Translations under genes and position numbers: made by a program
The notes under the pieces: model-generated
The model's input: only the letters and a program-made list of their open reading frames with translations
What the model was told of the DNA's origin: nothing
Databases searched by the model: none
In this document: piece by piece, positions 50,536 to 59,939 of the stretch
How the letters are laid out: each line of letters starts with the position of its first letter
How positions within the stretch are numbered: position 1 is the first letter of the stretch
NCBI GenBank assembly: GCA_042219835.1
Contig: JBHJMN010000029.1
Location: 1 to 64,000, forward strand
Length of the DNA: 64,000 bases
Reading direction: 5' to 3'
Origin: Paenibacillus_G elgii_A
Lineage (GTDB): Bacteria > Bacillota > Bacilli > Paenibacillales > NBRC-103111

Positions 50536-51390
50536 CTACTTCCCGGCAGAAATGGTGAAGCCGTACTTCGCGAACACGTCCGTCGCCTCTTTACTCTGCA
50601 GATACGTGTAGAAGGCTTCGGCTTCTTTGGCATGCTTCGTCGCTTTGACGATACCGGCCGGATATTCGACCGGCTTGTAGGTTTTCGGATCGACGTTGAA
50701 GGCGATCTTCACCTTCTTGGACGTGAGCGCATCCGTCTTGTAGACGAAGCCCGCTTCCGCGTTACCCGATTCGACATACGTCAGCACCTGCCGCACGTCT
50801 TTCGACATGACGAGCTTCGGCTGCAAAGCGTCCCACTGCTTCGCGTTCGTCAGCGCTTCCTTGGCATAACCGCCCGCCGGTACGGATTCCGGCTCCCCGA
50901 TGGCCACGTGCTTCACTTCCGGCTTCGCCAAATCGCCCACCGTGCCGACCTGCCCTTTGCCGCCTTCCGGTACGACGACGACGAGCTCGTTGACGAGCAG
51001 ATTTTTCTGCTGCGCCGCATCGACAAGCTGCTTGTCCACCAGCGCCTTCATATTTTTGGCGGCGGCGGACAGGAACACGTCGGCAGGAGCACCCTGTTCG
51101 ATCTGCTGCTGCAGTGCGCCGGAGGCTCCGAAGTTGAAGTTCAGCTTGATGTTGGCGTTCTTGCTTTCGTATGCAGTCTGGATTTCCTTGAGCGCGTCGG
51201 TCAAGCTCGCCGCGGCGGATACGGTCAGCTCCACCTTCTCAGCGGGGGCGGCTTGACTGGCCTGGCTCTTCTCTTGCCCGGCTTTCGGCGTGTCCGCCGG
51301 AGCCGGCTTGGCTCCGCCGCAGCCTGTTAGCCCGATGGCTAGAGATAAAGCAAGCAGCAGGAATAAACAAAAAGCAATGATTTTGCGCAT
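50536..51390 (-). CDS. modA: molybdate-binding lipoprotein ModA
   Basis: Binding protein of 284 residues. Signal peptide with lipobox GLTGC (Cys24), a Pro/Ala/Lys-rich linker, then the ModA core: LTVSAAASLTDALKEIQTAY and NFNFGASGALQQQIEQGAPAD, including the ligand-binding serines. It captures molybdate or tungstate for ModB. It is divergent from a regulator gene with an HTH and binding-protein domain. The promoter and direct repeats lie at 51421-51483. Confidence 0.92.
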   Translation of the reverse strand: MRKIIAFCLFLLLALSLAIGLTGCGGAKPAPADTPKAGQEKSQASQAAPAEKVELTVSAAASLTDALKEIQTAYESKNANIKLNFNFGASGALQQQIEQGAPADVFLSAAAKNMKALVDKQLVDAAQQKNLLVNELVVVVPEGGKGQVGTVGDLAKPEVKHVAIGEPESVPAGGYAKEALTNAKQWDALQPKLVMSKDVRQVLTYVESGNAEAGFVYKTDALTSKKVKIAFNVDPKTYKPVEYPAGIVKATKHAKEAEAFYTYLQSKEATDVFAKYGFTISAGK

Positions 51391-51420
51391 AACATCTTCT
51401 CCTATCTATTTAATTATGTT

Positions 51421-51483
51421 TAGATATAACTAGATATAATTAGCTCGAAACTCATTATAAGCGAAAAAAAGGAACCCTGTAAA
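51421..51483 (-). promoter_or_regulatory. modA promoter and direct-repeat operator
   Basis: Minus-strand TTTACA (51483-51478), 18 bases, TATAAT (51459-51454). Just downstream of the start site two copies of TAGATATAA (51421-51429 and 51431-51439) recur every ten bases, i.e. on one helix face. This suits repression by the divergent HTH regulator. Confidence 0.65.
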
Positions 51484-51602
51484 CAGCGGTTTGAATCGCT
51501 GCCGCTTCCATCGTATGATAGGTGTGACGACTTCGTGTCCAAGCCGGAAGCAAGACCGGCGCTGCCTGCGAAGACGAATGCAAGACAGGAGGTTTCAGCG
51601 CC

Positions 51603-52553
51603 ATGACCAACGACGTTTCCTATACAACTGAAGAAATCGCGAAGCTTTTGAAAATATCCAAGCTGACAGTATACGACCTGATCAAAAAGGGCGAGCTTCC
51701 TGCCTACCGCGTCGGCAAACAAATGCGTATCGATGCCGCGGATCTGGAAGCCTATAAAGCCAAAACCCGCGAAGGCCGCCTGCCGCCTGCAGCCGCTCCG
51801 GCGTCATCCGGTCCCTCAAGGCCGGAGGCCGTTTTTGCTCCGGGCAGCCGTCCGCTCGTCATCACGGGGCAGGACATCAGCCTCGACATGCTGGCCAAGC
51901 ATCTGGAGAAGCAAGCGCCCGGCGTCCGCCCGCTCCGCTCGTACGTCGGCAGCTTGGACAGCCTGATTTCGATGTACCGCGGTGAATCGGATATCGTGAG
52001 CACGCATCTGCTGGATGGCGATACCGGGGAATACAATCTTCCGTATATCCGCAAGCTGCTGGTCGGCTTTTCGTATATCGTCGTGCATCTGCTTACCCGG
52101 AATGCCGGGCTTTATGTGCCGCGGGGCAATCCGAAAGGATTGCGGAGCTGGGGCGATTTTGCACAGCCCGGCCTGCGTATCGCCAACCGGGAGAAAGGCT
52201 CCGGCGCGCGCGTGCTGTTGGACGAGCAGCTTCGGCTGCACGGCATCGCTCCAGGCAGCATTGCTGGCTATGAAACGGAGGAATCCAGCCATATGGGCGT
52301 AGCCGGCAAAGTCGCTGCGGGCGAAGCCGATGTCGGGGTCGGGATTGAAAAAGCGGCGAGCATCGTCGGAGGCGTCGACTTTATCCCGCTGATCCGGGAA
52401 CGTTACGATCTCGTAATGCTGAAAAAGCCGGATAACCGCGAATGGATCGAAGCGGTCCGGCGTATCCTGCAATCGGACGTCTTTCTCGGCGAGCTGCGCT
52501 CCATCGGCGGATACGACTTGATCGAAACGGGCAAGGTTTTACTGGAAACGTGA
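51603..52553 (+). CDS. yvgK: HTH regulator fused to a periplasmic-binding-like domain (YvgK type)
   Basis: Protein of 316 residues. The first 55 residues are an excisionase/MerR-like helix-turn-helix (YTTEEIAKLLKISKLTVYDL, LPAYRVGKQMRIDAADLEAY). A linker is followed by a type-2 binding-protein domain (about 85-316) with GSLDSLISMYRGESDIVSTH and NREKGSGARVLLDEQL. The B. subtilis homologue YvgK is also beside the molybdate transporter genes. It probably binds molybdate or a molybdenum-cofactor signal and represses modAB, whose promoter has direct repeats. AGGAGG precedes ATG 51603. Confidence 0.8.
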   Translation: MTNDVSYTTEEIAKLLKISKLTVYDLIKKGELPAYRVGKQMRIDAADLEAYKAKTREGRLPPAAAPASSGPSRPEAVFAPGSRPLVITGQDISLDMLAKHLEKQAPGVRPLRSYVGSLDSLISMYRGESDIVSTHLLDGDTGEYNLPYIRKLLVGFSYIVVHLLTRNAGLYVPRGNPKGLRSWGDFAQPGLRIANREKGSGARVLLDEQLRLHGIAPGSIAGYETEESSHMGVAGKVAAGEADVGVGIEKAASIVGGVDFIPLIRERYDLVMLKKPDNREWIEAVRRILQSDVFLGELRSIGGYDLIETGKVLLET

Positions 52554-52602
52554 CGGACCGGTTACAATATACGCTGCCCGGCAGGACTGGAGGTGAGGGC
52601 AT

Positions 52603-53085
52603 CTGAAAAAATGGGTATGGGGCATCATCGCCATCTGTGTCATTATTGTGGCTTGCCTTCCCTTCTATCCGAGACTGCGTTACGATCTTTATGAGCAAGA
52701 CCGATTGCCAAGCGACTACGAAATTTCTTACGGGTACGAGTTATACGACTACAGGAATAAATTTTTCCCTCCGAAGGCCGGATGGAAAAGGTTCTCCGCG
52801 GACCCCCGGACGGCGTTCCCCGACGGCAAAAACATTCTCGTGCTTGTGGCGCATCCGGAACTCGTATATGGGGAGCACGCCTTCCGCTTTCTGGTCATCC
52901 GCGTTCGCGACGGTCTGCCGGTCATGACGGAGCCAGCTTATCCCCAAGGCGGCTTTTTGTTTACCGCCAGATTGCGTTCCGATCGTTGGGAGCCCGGAGA
53001 ATATAGAGGAGAATATTGGAAGGACGGTTCGCTCGTAGCGACCAAAACGTTTACTATCCAAGGAAAAGGCCTTGAGGCCGAATAA
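52603..53085 (+). CDS. hypothetical membrane-anchored protein with unusual CTG start
   Basis: Protein of about 160 residues: a basic start (KKWVWG) and one membrane helix (IIAICVIIVACLPFY), then an outward domain rich in Tyr and Pro with an Ig-like beta pattern near the end (GEYRGEYWKDGSLVATKTFT). I do not recognise a family. The helix and basic start lie upstream of the first conventional start (GTG 52648). The perfect GGAGGTGAGGG (52589-52599) is spaced correctly only to CTG 52603, so a CTG start, or a mutated ATG, is likely. Downstream of the regulator gene by 49 bases. Confidence 0.55.
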   Translation: MKKWVWGIIAICVIIVACLPFYPRLRYDLYEQDRLPSDYEISYGYELYDYRNKFFPPKAGWKRFSADPRTAFPDGKNILVLVAHPELVYGEHAFRFLVIRVRDGLPVMTEPAYPQGGFLFTARLRSDRWEPGEYRGEYWKDGSLVATKTFTIQGKGLEAE

Positions 53086-53139
53086 ATCGTGATGGCCGCT
53101 TGGCACAAAATCTAACTGGACTCGGGTGATCGCATCAGC

Positions 53140-53784
53140 ATGGATTTTCCAATCATCCAGCATTTGACAGAGGGCAACATTAAGCATTGGCTGGAGCAAT
53201 ACCGTTCCCTGGGGCCGCTGCCCGGCATCCTGCTCACGTTCGCCAAGTCGTTCATTCCTCCGCTGCCTACGTTGGTTATCGTCGGAGTCAACGCGGCGGT
53301 ATACGGCTTATGGCTCGGCTTTCTATATTCGTGGATCGGCATGATCGCCGGCTGCCTGACGACCTTCCTCCTCATTCGCAAAGCGGCCGACCATCCATAC
53401 TTCGAGCGGTGGAAGCGCAAGCCCAAAGTCGAAAAAAGCATGCGGTGGGTCCGCCACAACGGGTTCAGCTATGTGTTTCTGCTGAGCATGTTTCCGGTCG
53501 GTCCGTTCGTGCTTGTCAATATGGCGGCGGCCGTTGCGCGCATGCGCTTGCATACGTTTCTGATCGCCGTAGCCGCCGGCAAAGCGATCATGATTTTCTC
53601 CGTCTCGTACATCGGGTACGATCTGGAACGATTCGTCCGCGAGCCGCTTCAGCTGCTCTATGTGGTGTTGTTTATCGGGGGTTCGCTGTTTCTCAGCAAA
53701 AAAATCGAGGCGCATTTTACAAGAGTGGCTGCGGCCAAAGAGGAGCAACGGGGTCTGGACGGAGATGAGCGGGAAAGCGGATGA
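53140..53784 (+). CDS. TVP38/TMEM64 (SNARE-associated) family membrane protein
   Basis: Membrane protein of 214 residues with the VTT/DedA-type core: KSFIPPLPTLVIVGVNAAVYG, GCLTTFLLIRKAADHPYFERW and a later FPVGPFVLVNMAAAVARM. Relatives are implicated in lipid flipping and envelope homeostasis. The start has only GGGTGATCGCATCAGC upstream, a weak site. It ends with a charged tail. Likely transcribed with the preceding hypothetical gene. Confidence 0.78.
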   Translation: MDFPIIQHLTEGNIKHWLEQYRSLGPLPGILLTFAKSFIPPLPTLVIVGVNAAVYGLWLGFLYSWIGMIAGCLTTFLLIRKAADHPYFERWKRKPKVEKSMRWVRHNGFSYVFLLSMFPVGPFVLVNMAAAVARMRLHTFLIAVAAGKAIMIFSVSYIGYDLERFVREPLQLLYVVLFIGGSLFLSKKIEAHFTRVAAAKEEQRGLDGDERESG

Positions 53785-54170
53785 CTTCCGGCGTACCGCG
53801 CCAAAGGTAGTAATCCCTTCCCCCTTAGGGGGAAACTAGAGAAACGGCTGCAACCGTTTATTCACAAACCTTTTCCAGTTCGGCCATGCTGGTGATGCTA
53901 TTCACGTCGTTGATTTGACAGCTTAGTTCCCTCCTATCTTGTTTAGACCGTTGTTCAATCCACATCCTGTTAATGCGAAAACTCTTCGCCAGATCAACCA
54001 CTTTATGCACATTTTTCAACTCGTCCCCATGTCGCCGACCCGGCAAAATGACGAAATCCGGAAGCATAGGCTTCCGGATGACCCCCTTGGTTTTTGGCCC
54101 TCAGGGAGACGGTTTTCGTTTAGGTAGCGCGGGCCGGCTGCACGGTTCCGCAAGGCAGGCATCTGCTTCC
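53785..54170. other. intergenic, weak minus-strand frame and a strong hairpin
   Basis: A 69-codon minus-strand frame (54067-53858, ending SITSMAELEKVCE) has no ribosome site and I cannot assign it; it may be a gene remnant. ATCCGGAAGC-ATAG-GCTTCCGGAT (54056-54079) is a perfect 10-bp hairpin at its start, and TTCCCCC-TTA-GGGGGAA (53818-53834) a smaller one. Neither has a T run. Confidence 0.4.
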
Positions 54171-54956
54171 TTACAGGGCATGAATCCACGTCACACCCGA
54201 AGCTTGAAGGTCGGCTTCCCATCCCTTCGGCATGTTCACATCACTGATAATGATATCGATTTCTTTGAGCTCGGCCAGCTTGTAGAACTGCCCCTCGCCG
54301 ATCTTCGAGCGGTCAGTCATAACGATCGATTGCTTGGATTGCTCGATCAGCTTGCGCGCGAGCTGCCCCCGCTCGGCGTCAAAGCTGGTAATTCCGCGGT
54401 TTATCATCATCCCGTCGATCGAGATAAACGCCTTGTCCGCATAAAACTGCTCGACCATCCGCTCAGCCATCGAGCCGGATACCCGCGCCTGCGCGGCATT
54501 GACCTTGCCCCCGATAAAATAAACATCGCCGGAGAACAGCTCCTTATTCTTGTAATCGATAAGCAGATACAGCGCCGCAGCAGAGAAGGCCAGCACCGTA
54601 ATGTTTTTTTTATTGAGCAAAAAATGAATCATCTGCTGGGTCGTCGTGCCGTCGTCGATGAAGATCACGTCGTTGTCCTCGACCAGAGACGCGGCCGCCC
54701 GGCCGATCCGCTTCTTCTCCTCGGCGTACAGCACTTCGCGCTTCAGGTGCGGCGGCTCTTCCCGCGCCAGATTGATTTTGACCGCGCCGCCGTAAACCCG
54801 CTTCAGCTTGTTCTCCGCCTCCAGCTCCTCCAAATACCGGCGGACCGTCTCCGACGATACCTTCAGCTTCTCGACCAGCTCAAACGTTTTCACTTTTCCT
54901 TCCAGGTTGAGCGTGTTCAAAATAAAATCCTTGCGTTCTTCCCCAACCAAAGACAT
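54171..54956 (-). CDS. DeoR family regulator of the phosphonate operon
   Basis: Regulator of 261 residues. N-terminal HTH (GKVKTFELVEKLKVSSETVR) and C-terminal sugar-phosphate-sensor domain with DVIFIDDGTTTQQM and ISIDGMMINRGITSFD. ATG 54956 follows GGAGG by eight bases; the open frame continues into the neighbouring gene in another register and is not used. It is the last gene after phnW and most likely represses the operon until a phosphonate metabolite binds. The ligand class (phosphorylated small molecule) fits phosphonoacetaldehyde or similar. Confidence 0.83.
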   Translation of the reverse strand: MSLVGEERKDFILNTLNLEGKVKTFELVEKLKVSSETVRRYLEELEAENKLKRVYGGAVKINLAREEPPHLKREVLYAEEKKRIGRAAASLVEDNDVIFIDDGTTTQQMIHFLLNKKNITVLAFSAAALYLLIDYKNKELFSGDVYFIGGKVNAAQARVSGSMAERMVEQFYADKAFISIDGMMINRGITSFDAERGQLARKLIEQSKQSIVMTDRSKIGEGQFYKLAELKEIDIIISDVNMPKGWEADLQASGVTWIHAL

Positions 54957-55039
54957 CGGCGCAACCTCCAGCCCTGCGTATGATACTTGCATTATAGCAC
55001 CAGAGCGCCGCGGCTTACACGATTTTCCTGTCCGCCGCC

Positions 55040-56167
55040 TTACAACCAGAACCGGTTGCGCCGGGTCGCCTCCAGCAGCCGCCCGATATCGTCCGCATGC
55101 ACATCCCCGATATTGCCGATGCGGAACGTGTCCGCGGACGAGATTTTGCCCGGATACAGCACGAAGCCTTCGAGCTTCATCCGCGCGTAAAATTCCACAA
55201 ACGAAAACTGCGGATGCGCCGGGTACACAAACGAAGTAATGATCGGCGATTGGCACGAGGCCGGAAGCAGCGCTTGAAACCCAAGCTCCTCCATCCCCCG
55301 CACCAGCATCCGCTGGTTGTTCTCGTACCGCTGCTGCCGCTTCGCGATGCCTCCTTCGTCCTCCAGCTCCAGAAGCGCTTCGTGGAACGCGTGCACGACA
55401 TGGGTCGGCGAGGTGAACCGCCACTTGCCCTGCTGCCGCTCCATCGTCTCCCATTGATCGTACAGATCGAGCGAGAGCGACCGGGTGCGGCCGGCGCAGG
55501 CAGCCAGCTCCTCTGTCTTCGCAATGACGAAGCCGAAGCCGGGAACGCCTTGAATGCACTTGTTGCTGCTGCTGATTAAAAAATCGATGCCGAGCGCCGC
55601 CACGTCGATGGCGATGCCGCCAAAGCTGCTCATCGCATCGGCGATCAGCGTCTTGCCGTGCTTCTTCGCCGTCCGGGCGATGTCCTCCAGCGGATTGCGC
55701 ATTCCGGTCGTCGTCTCCGTATGAACGACGGCCACATGCGTAATGTCCGGCTGCGCGGCCAAGACGGCTTCCAGGGCGGCTGCGTCCGCAGGCGTCGTCT
55801 CGCCGAGCGCGATCCGGACGGTCGGGATGCGCAGCCGCTCCGCCATTTGCGCGATCCGCTCGCCGTAGGCTCCGTTAATGAGGACGGCCAGCTTTCCGTC
55901 CGCAGGGATCGCCGAGCCGATCACCGATTCCACGACGAACGTGCCGCTTCCCTGCATCAGCACGGACGTATACCGGTCCGTCTCCGTCGTCGCCAGCCGG
56001 ACCAGCCTGCCGCGAATGTCCTGTACCAAGTCGTTGTATTCGCGGTCCCACGTGCACCAGTCCTTCAGCATGGCCGCCTTCACCCGCTTCGTCGTGGACA
56101 AAGGTCCCGGCGTCAGCAGCAGATATGGATTATCCGGCATTGTCGGAATCGTCATTGTTTCTGTCAT
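55040..56167 (-). CDS. phnW: 2-aminoethylphosphonate:pyruvate transaminase PhnW
   Basis: Aminotransferase class V of 375 residues. Start region LLLTPGPLSTTKRVKAAMLK, then TWDREYN, and PLP lysine Lys203 in ISSSNKCIQGVPG. It transfers the amino group of 2-aminoethylphosphonate to pyruvate, giving phosphonoacetaldehyde and alanine. It is six bases after phnX, the next step. Length and motifs match the family throughout. Confidence 0.92.
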   Translation of the reverse strand: MTETMTIPTMPDNPYLLLTPGPLSTTKRVKAAMLKDWCTWDREYNDLVQDIRGRLVRLATTETDRYTSVLMQGSGTFVVESVIGSAIPADGKLAVLINGAYGERIAQMAERLRIPTVRIALGETTPADAAALEAVLAAQPDITHVAVVHTETTTGMRNPLEDIARTAKKHGKTLIADAMSSFGGIAIDVAALGIDFLISSSNKCIQGVPGFGFVIAKTEELAACAGRTRSLSLDLYDQWETMERQQGKWRFTSPTHVVHAFHEALLELEDEGGIAKRQQRYENNQRMLVRGMEELGFQALLPASCQSPIITSFVYPAHPQFSFVEFYARMKLEGFVLYPGKISSADTFRIGNIGDVHADDIGRLLEATRRNRFWL

Positions 56168-56173
56168 AAGAAT

Positions 56174-57001
56174 TCATCCTTTCGTTGCGGCCGCCGTGGA
56201 GCATGGGGATTCCCCTGCCGCCAAGCGCCGGTTGATATCTGCGATGACCGGGTCCAGCGCGCCGATGGAGTCAATGACATAGTGCGCGCCCTCCGACCGG
56301 TACCGCCGCCCGATCTCTTCGAGCTTCCGATGCAGGACGGCGGGATCGCATGTGTTCACTTCCGCTTCGCTCAGGCCGAGCTCGCTGCTGCCCATGAGAA
56401 TGCCGACCGACCATGTCCCGGCGTTCAGCCCTTCACGGATATCGCTAATCGTATCTCCGACTTTGACAATATGCTTCATCGGGTAAATGCCGAGCCGAAT
56501 TGCATTCTCGTAGATCATCCACGGATACGGCCGGCCCGCAGGCATTTCATCCGGGGTTACCAGCCCGTCCGGCGCATAGCCCTGCTTCTTCGCCTCGGCG
56601 GCGACGATCTCCATCATCTCCGTCGTATATCCCGTGGTCGAGCCGATCTTGATCCCCTGCGACCGCAGCCGCGCCACCAGCTCAATCACTCCCGGAATCG
56701 GGGTCGCATACTGCTTCAGGATGCTGAACAGCATCAGCTCGAAATCCGCGTACAGCGAATCGACATCGGCTTCCTCCGGCATCCGGCCGAAGGCCGCTTT
56801 CCACTGCTCCGCCACGCTGTCCAAGCGGCAAAGCTCGCGAAGATGGTCCCGCTTCAGCATCCCCATCGGTCCTCGCGCTTCCTCCGACGTCAGTGCAATT
56901 CCCCGCTTCGCGAACACTTCCACGAATACCGCCACTGGCGCGAAGCAGCCGTAGTCCACGGCCGTTCCCGCCCAATCCAAAATGACTCCTTGTACCGTCA
57001 T
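56174..57001 (-). CDS. phnX: phosphonoacetaldehyde hydrolase PhnX
   Basis: HAD-superfamily enzyme of 275 residues. Nucleophile Asp9 in ILDWAGTAVDYG, the Schiff-base lysine Lys50 in GMLKRDHLREL, and the later motifs GSTTGYT and VKVGDTISDI. It cleaves the carbon-phosphorus bond of phosphonoacetaldehyde to acetaldehyde and phosphate. It sits between the permease gene (18-base gap) and phnW. Together they make a two-step 2-aminoethylphosphonate catabolic route. Confidence 0.93.
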   Translation of the reverse strand: MTVQGVILDWAGTAVDYGCFAPVAVFVEVFAKRGIALTSEEARGPMGMLKRDHLRELCRLDSVAEQWKAAFGRMPEEADVDSLYADFELMLFSILKQYATPIPGVIELVARLRSQGIKIGSTTGYTTEMMEIVAAEAKKQGYAPDGLVTPDEMPAGRPYPWMIYENAIRLGIYPMKHIVKVGDTISDIREGLNAGTWSVGILMGSSELGLSEAEVNTCDPAVLHRKLEEIGRRYRSEGAHYVIDSIGALDPVIADINRRLAAGESPCSTAAATKG

Positions 57002-57019
57002 ATCTTAATTCCTCCCATA

Positions 57020-58732
57020 TCATTTGTGCATTTGCCAAGCTTCCGTCCGCCGCCTCACGCCCCGCAAAATCAGCTCGTAGAGCAGCCGGACGGCGATATT
57101 CGTTCCCAGAATCAGTACAGACATAGCCGCCGCGGCCGCCGTATCGCCCGCATCGTCCATATGGACGATGGAGACCGCCGCCAGCTTGAAACCCGGCGAA
57201 GTCAGGAAGACGAGCGCCGACACCGTCACCATGGAGTTGACGAAGAAGTACATCCCCATCTCGATAATCGCCGGCAGCGACAGCGGCACCGTCACCTTGA
57301 GAAACGTCCGGTAGAACGGCACCCGCATCGACTCCGCCACCAGCTCGAACTCCTTGTCCTGCTTCTTCAGCGTCGTCGTTGCCGTGATGAAGGGCACCGC
57401 GAAAAAGTGAACGACGTTTGCCAACACCAGAATGGCTATCGTGCCGTACATCGGATGCAGCGGGTTGTCCGGCGCGTTGAAGAAGAAAATGTACGCCAGC
57501 CCGATGACCATGCCGGGCAGCGACAGCGGCAGGATAGCCAAGAAATAGCCGAGCTGCCGGGCGCTTCGCAGCATCCGCGTTTTTTCGATCAAGTATGCCG
57601 TGACGAACGCAAACAGCGTGCCCAAGACTGCCGTCAGCAGTGAAAGAACCAAGCTGTTCCAAAACGGGTCGAACCCGGCCGCCGCCATCGTGGAGAAATC
57701 AAAATGCTTCAGCGACAGCGACAGGTTGTAAGGCCATACGTTCACCAAGGAAGCATAAACGATCGCCAGCAGCGGAATGAGAATTCCGATGGACATCAGG
57801 GCGCAGAACAGCGTGAACAGTATGTCCCGCAAACGGCCGCTCACAATGCGGTACGGCGTCGATTTGGACGTGATCAGCGCATTTTGCTTGCGCTGCACGA
57901 GCCGGTCCACGACGAAGGCGACAACCGCCGGGATCGTCAGCAGAATGCCGACCGCCGCGCCCATGGACATATTTTGCTGGCCGATCACCTGCTTGTAAAT
58001 ATCCGTCGCGAGCACGTTGAACTTCCCGCCGATGACCTGCGGCGCTCCGAAATCGGTGAAGCATGCCGTGAAACAGACGAAGATAGCGCTGATCAGCCCG
58101 AACTTGACCGACGGCAGCGTCACTGTGAGCAGCCGCTTGAACCTTCCCGCACCAAGCGTCTCCGCCGCTTCGTACAGCCGGTAATCGGTCACAGCCAACG
58201 ACGCCGCGAGGATAAGAAACGCCTGCGGGAACAAGTAGATGACCTCTGCCAGAATGATGCCGACCGGGCCGTACAGCTCGATTTTAAACCCGGGCACTAG
58301 TCCAAACAGTCCGTTCGTGACTAGCCCTTGGTTGCCGAACAAATACGTCAGCGCGATGCCGTGCATCATCGTAGGCGCGAACAACGGCACAAGCGCAATC
58401 GTTTTGAAAAATGCCTTGCCCCGGATCGCCGTCCGGATGACCCCGTACGCGTAGAAGAATGCCAGCGTAACGGCGATGCCCGTCGAAACGAGCGAGACGT
58501 AGATCGTATTCGTTAGCGATTGGGACAGCGCCGGCGTCGAGAAGTAACGCACAAAGTTTGCCAGTCCGACGAAAGCTCCCTCACGGTCCATGAACGCCTT
58601 GGCGAACAAGACGCCCAGAGGAAACAAAACGGACGTGAGCAGCAGCAGGACGACGATGACGACAATCGACATCTGCCAGAGCTCCGCGCCCCCCGCTTTC
58701 GGGCTGAGCGCCCGTGTTCGTGCAGTCCACAT
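57020..58732 (-). CDS. fused two-domain ABC permease for 2-aminoethylphosphonate
   Basis: Permease of 570 residues containing two six-helix BPD domains in one chain (FbpB/ThiP architecture). Each half has an EAA-type loop, the first AAETLGAGRFKRLLTVTLPS, the second ESMRVPFYRTFLKVTVPLS. ATG 58732 follows AAGGAG by eight bases. The operon context with phnX and phnW identifies the substrate as 2-aminoethylphosphonate (PhnU2-type system). The partner ATPase ends 23 bases upstream. Confidence 0.85.
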   Translation of the reverse strand: MWTARTRALSPKAGGAELWQMSIVVIVVLLLLTSVLFPLGVLFAKAFMDREGAFVGLANFVRYFSTPALSQSLTNTIYVSLVSTGIAVTLAFFYAYGVIRTAIRGKAFFKTIALVPLFAPTMMHGIALTYLFGNQGLVTNGLFGLVPGFKIELYGPVGIILAEVIYLFPQAFLILAASLAVTDYRLYEAAETLGAGRFKRLLTVTLPSVKFGLISAIFVCFTACFTDFGAPQVIGGKFNVLATDIYKQVIGQQNMSMGAAVGILLTIPAVVAFVVDRLVQRKQNALITSKSTPYRIVSGRLRDILFTLFCALMSIGILIPLLAIVYASLVNVWPYNLSLSLKHFDFSTMAAAGFDPFWNSLVLSLLTAVLGTLFAFVTAYLIEKTRMLRSARQLGYFLAILPLSLPGMVIGLAYIFFFNAPDNPLHPMYGTIAILVLANVVHFFAVPFITATTTLKKQDKEFELVAESMRVPFYRTFLKVTVPLSLPAIIEMGMYFFVNSMVTVSALVFLTSPGFKLAAVSIVHMDDAGDTAAAAAMSVLILGTNIAVRLLYELILRGVRRRTEAWQMHK

Positions 58733-58755
58733 GATGAAATCTCCTTCGCTTGGAT

Positions 58756-59784
58756 TCAATGGGCTAAGGCTTCCGCCTGGAACGACAGCAGCTTCTCCGC
58801 GGGCACATTCAGCAGAACGCGGGCATCTTTGGCCAGCGGCAGCTCGCGGGTGGCTTGGGCGGGAACGTCCACCGTTACCAGCCCGCCCGCGCCGGAGTGC
58901 AGCATTTGGAGATTCAGCCGGTAGAACGAACCGCGGAATTCGACGTTACGGACGACGGCCGGGATGCCTTCTCCCTCATTACCCGCTCTGACCTCAATAT
59001 GCTCCGGCCGGACGGCCATTCCCCGCTTGCCTTCCTGCCCGGCTTGCCATACCCCGTCTTCCAGAAAGTTGATCGCCCCAACAAAATCGGCGACGAACGG
59101 AGAGTTCGGGCGGTCATACACATCCTGCGGCGTGCCGGTCTGAACGATCTCCGCATTGTTCATGACGACGATCCGATCGGCCATCGTCAGCGCCTCTTCC
59201 TGATCGTGCGTCACCATGATAGTCGTGATGCCGAGCTTGGTCTGCAGCTCGCGTATTTCCTGTCGCAGCTTCACGCGCACCTTCGCATCCAATGCCGACA
59301 GCGGCTCGTCCAGCAGCAGCATGTCCGGCGACAGTACGATGGCCCGGGCCAAGGCGATGCGCTGCTGCTGACCACCCGACAGCTGGGACGGATAGCGCTG
59401 CATGACATGCTCCAGATCGATCAGCGCGAACGCTTCGCGCACCTTGAAGTCGATGTCTGTCTTGGACCACTTCTTGTTCTGCAGCCCGTAAGCGACGTTC
59501 TGGTAAGCCGTCAGGTTCGGGAACAAGGCATACGACTGGAAGACCATGCCGAAGTTTCGTTTCGCGGGCGGCAGAGCGGTGATATCTTTTCCGTCGACGG
59601 CAATCCGTCCTTCGGTCGGACTTTCGAGACCGGCGATCAGGCGCAGCAAAGTCGTTTTACCGCAGCCGCTCGGCCCGAGCAGGCAGACGAATTCGTTTTT
59701 GTTCATATCGAGATTGACCTGTTTCAACGCCGCGAACGAACCGAATGATTTGGACAACTGCCGGATCGATAAATATGGTTGCAT
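58756..59784 (-). CDS. ABC transporter ATPase for 2-aminoethylphosphonate
   Basis: ATPase of 342 residues of the spermidine/iron/2-AEP type: Walker A (GPSGCGKTT), signature LSGGQQQRIALARA, Walker B (MLLLDEPLSALD), H-loop (MVTHDQEEAL) and a C-terminal TOBE/MOP regulatory domain (about 245-340). ATG 59784 follows AAGGAGG by five bases. It energises the fused permease. A rho-independent terminator lies between this gene and the binding-protein gene, so binding protein is probably made in excess. Confidence 0.87.
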   Translation of the reverse strand: MQPYLSIRQLSKSFGSFAALKQVNLDMNKNEFVCLLGPSGCGKTTLLRLIAGLESPTEGRIAVDGKDITALPPAKRNFGMVFQSYALFPNLTAYQNVAYGLQNKKWSKTDIDFKVREAFALIDLEHVMQRYPSQLSGGQQQRIALARAIVLSPDMLLLDEPLSALDAKVRVKLRQEIRELQTKLGITTIMVTHDQEEALTMADRIVVMNNAEIVQTGTPQDVYDRPNSPFVADFVGAINFLEDGVWQAGQEGKRGMAVRPEHIEVRAGNEGEGIPAVVRNVEFRGSFYRLNLQMLHSGAGGLVTVDVPAQATRELPLAKDARVLLNVPAEKLLSFQAEALAH

Positions 59785-59939
59785 AAGAGCCTCCTTCAGG
59801 CCGCCCCGCAAGGGACCGGCATGCTTGCTTTCAATTCAAGTATAGGCCGGGTTTGTTATCGGAGTATCAAACGCAAGTTAAGATTATGTTATTTGTTTTG
59901 TTTAGTTGCAGTTACGTTGTTTTATCTGGAAGATGGCAT

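Noticed and set aside
53818..53834. TTCCCCC-TTA-GGGGGAA hairpin as terminator of the TVP38 gene
   Set aside because: No T run on either strand, so it cannot be called a rho-independent terminator.
55658..57643. Long plus-strand frame antisense to phnW, phnX and the permease
   Set aside because: Arg/His/Pro-rich composition typical of antisense frames; the opposite strand holds clearly recognisable enzymes.
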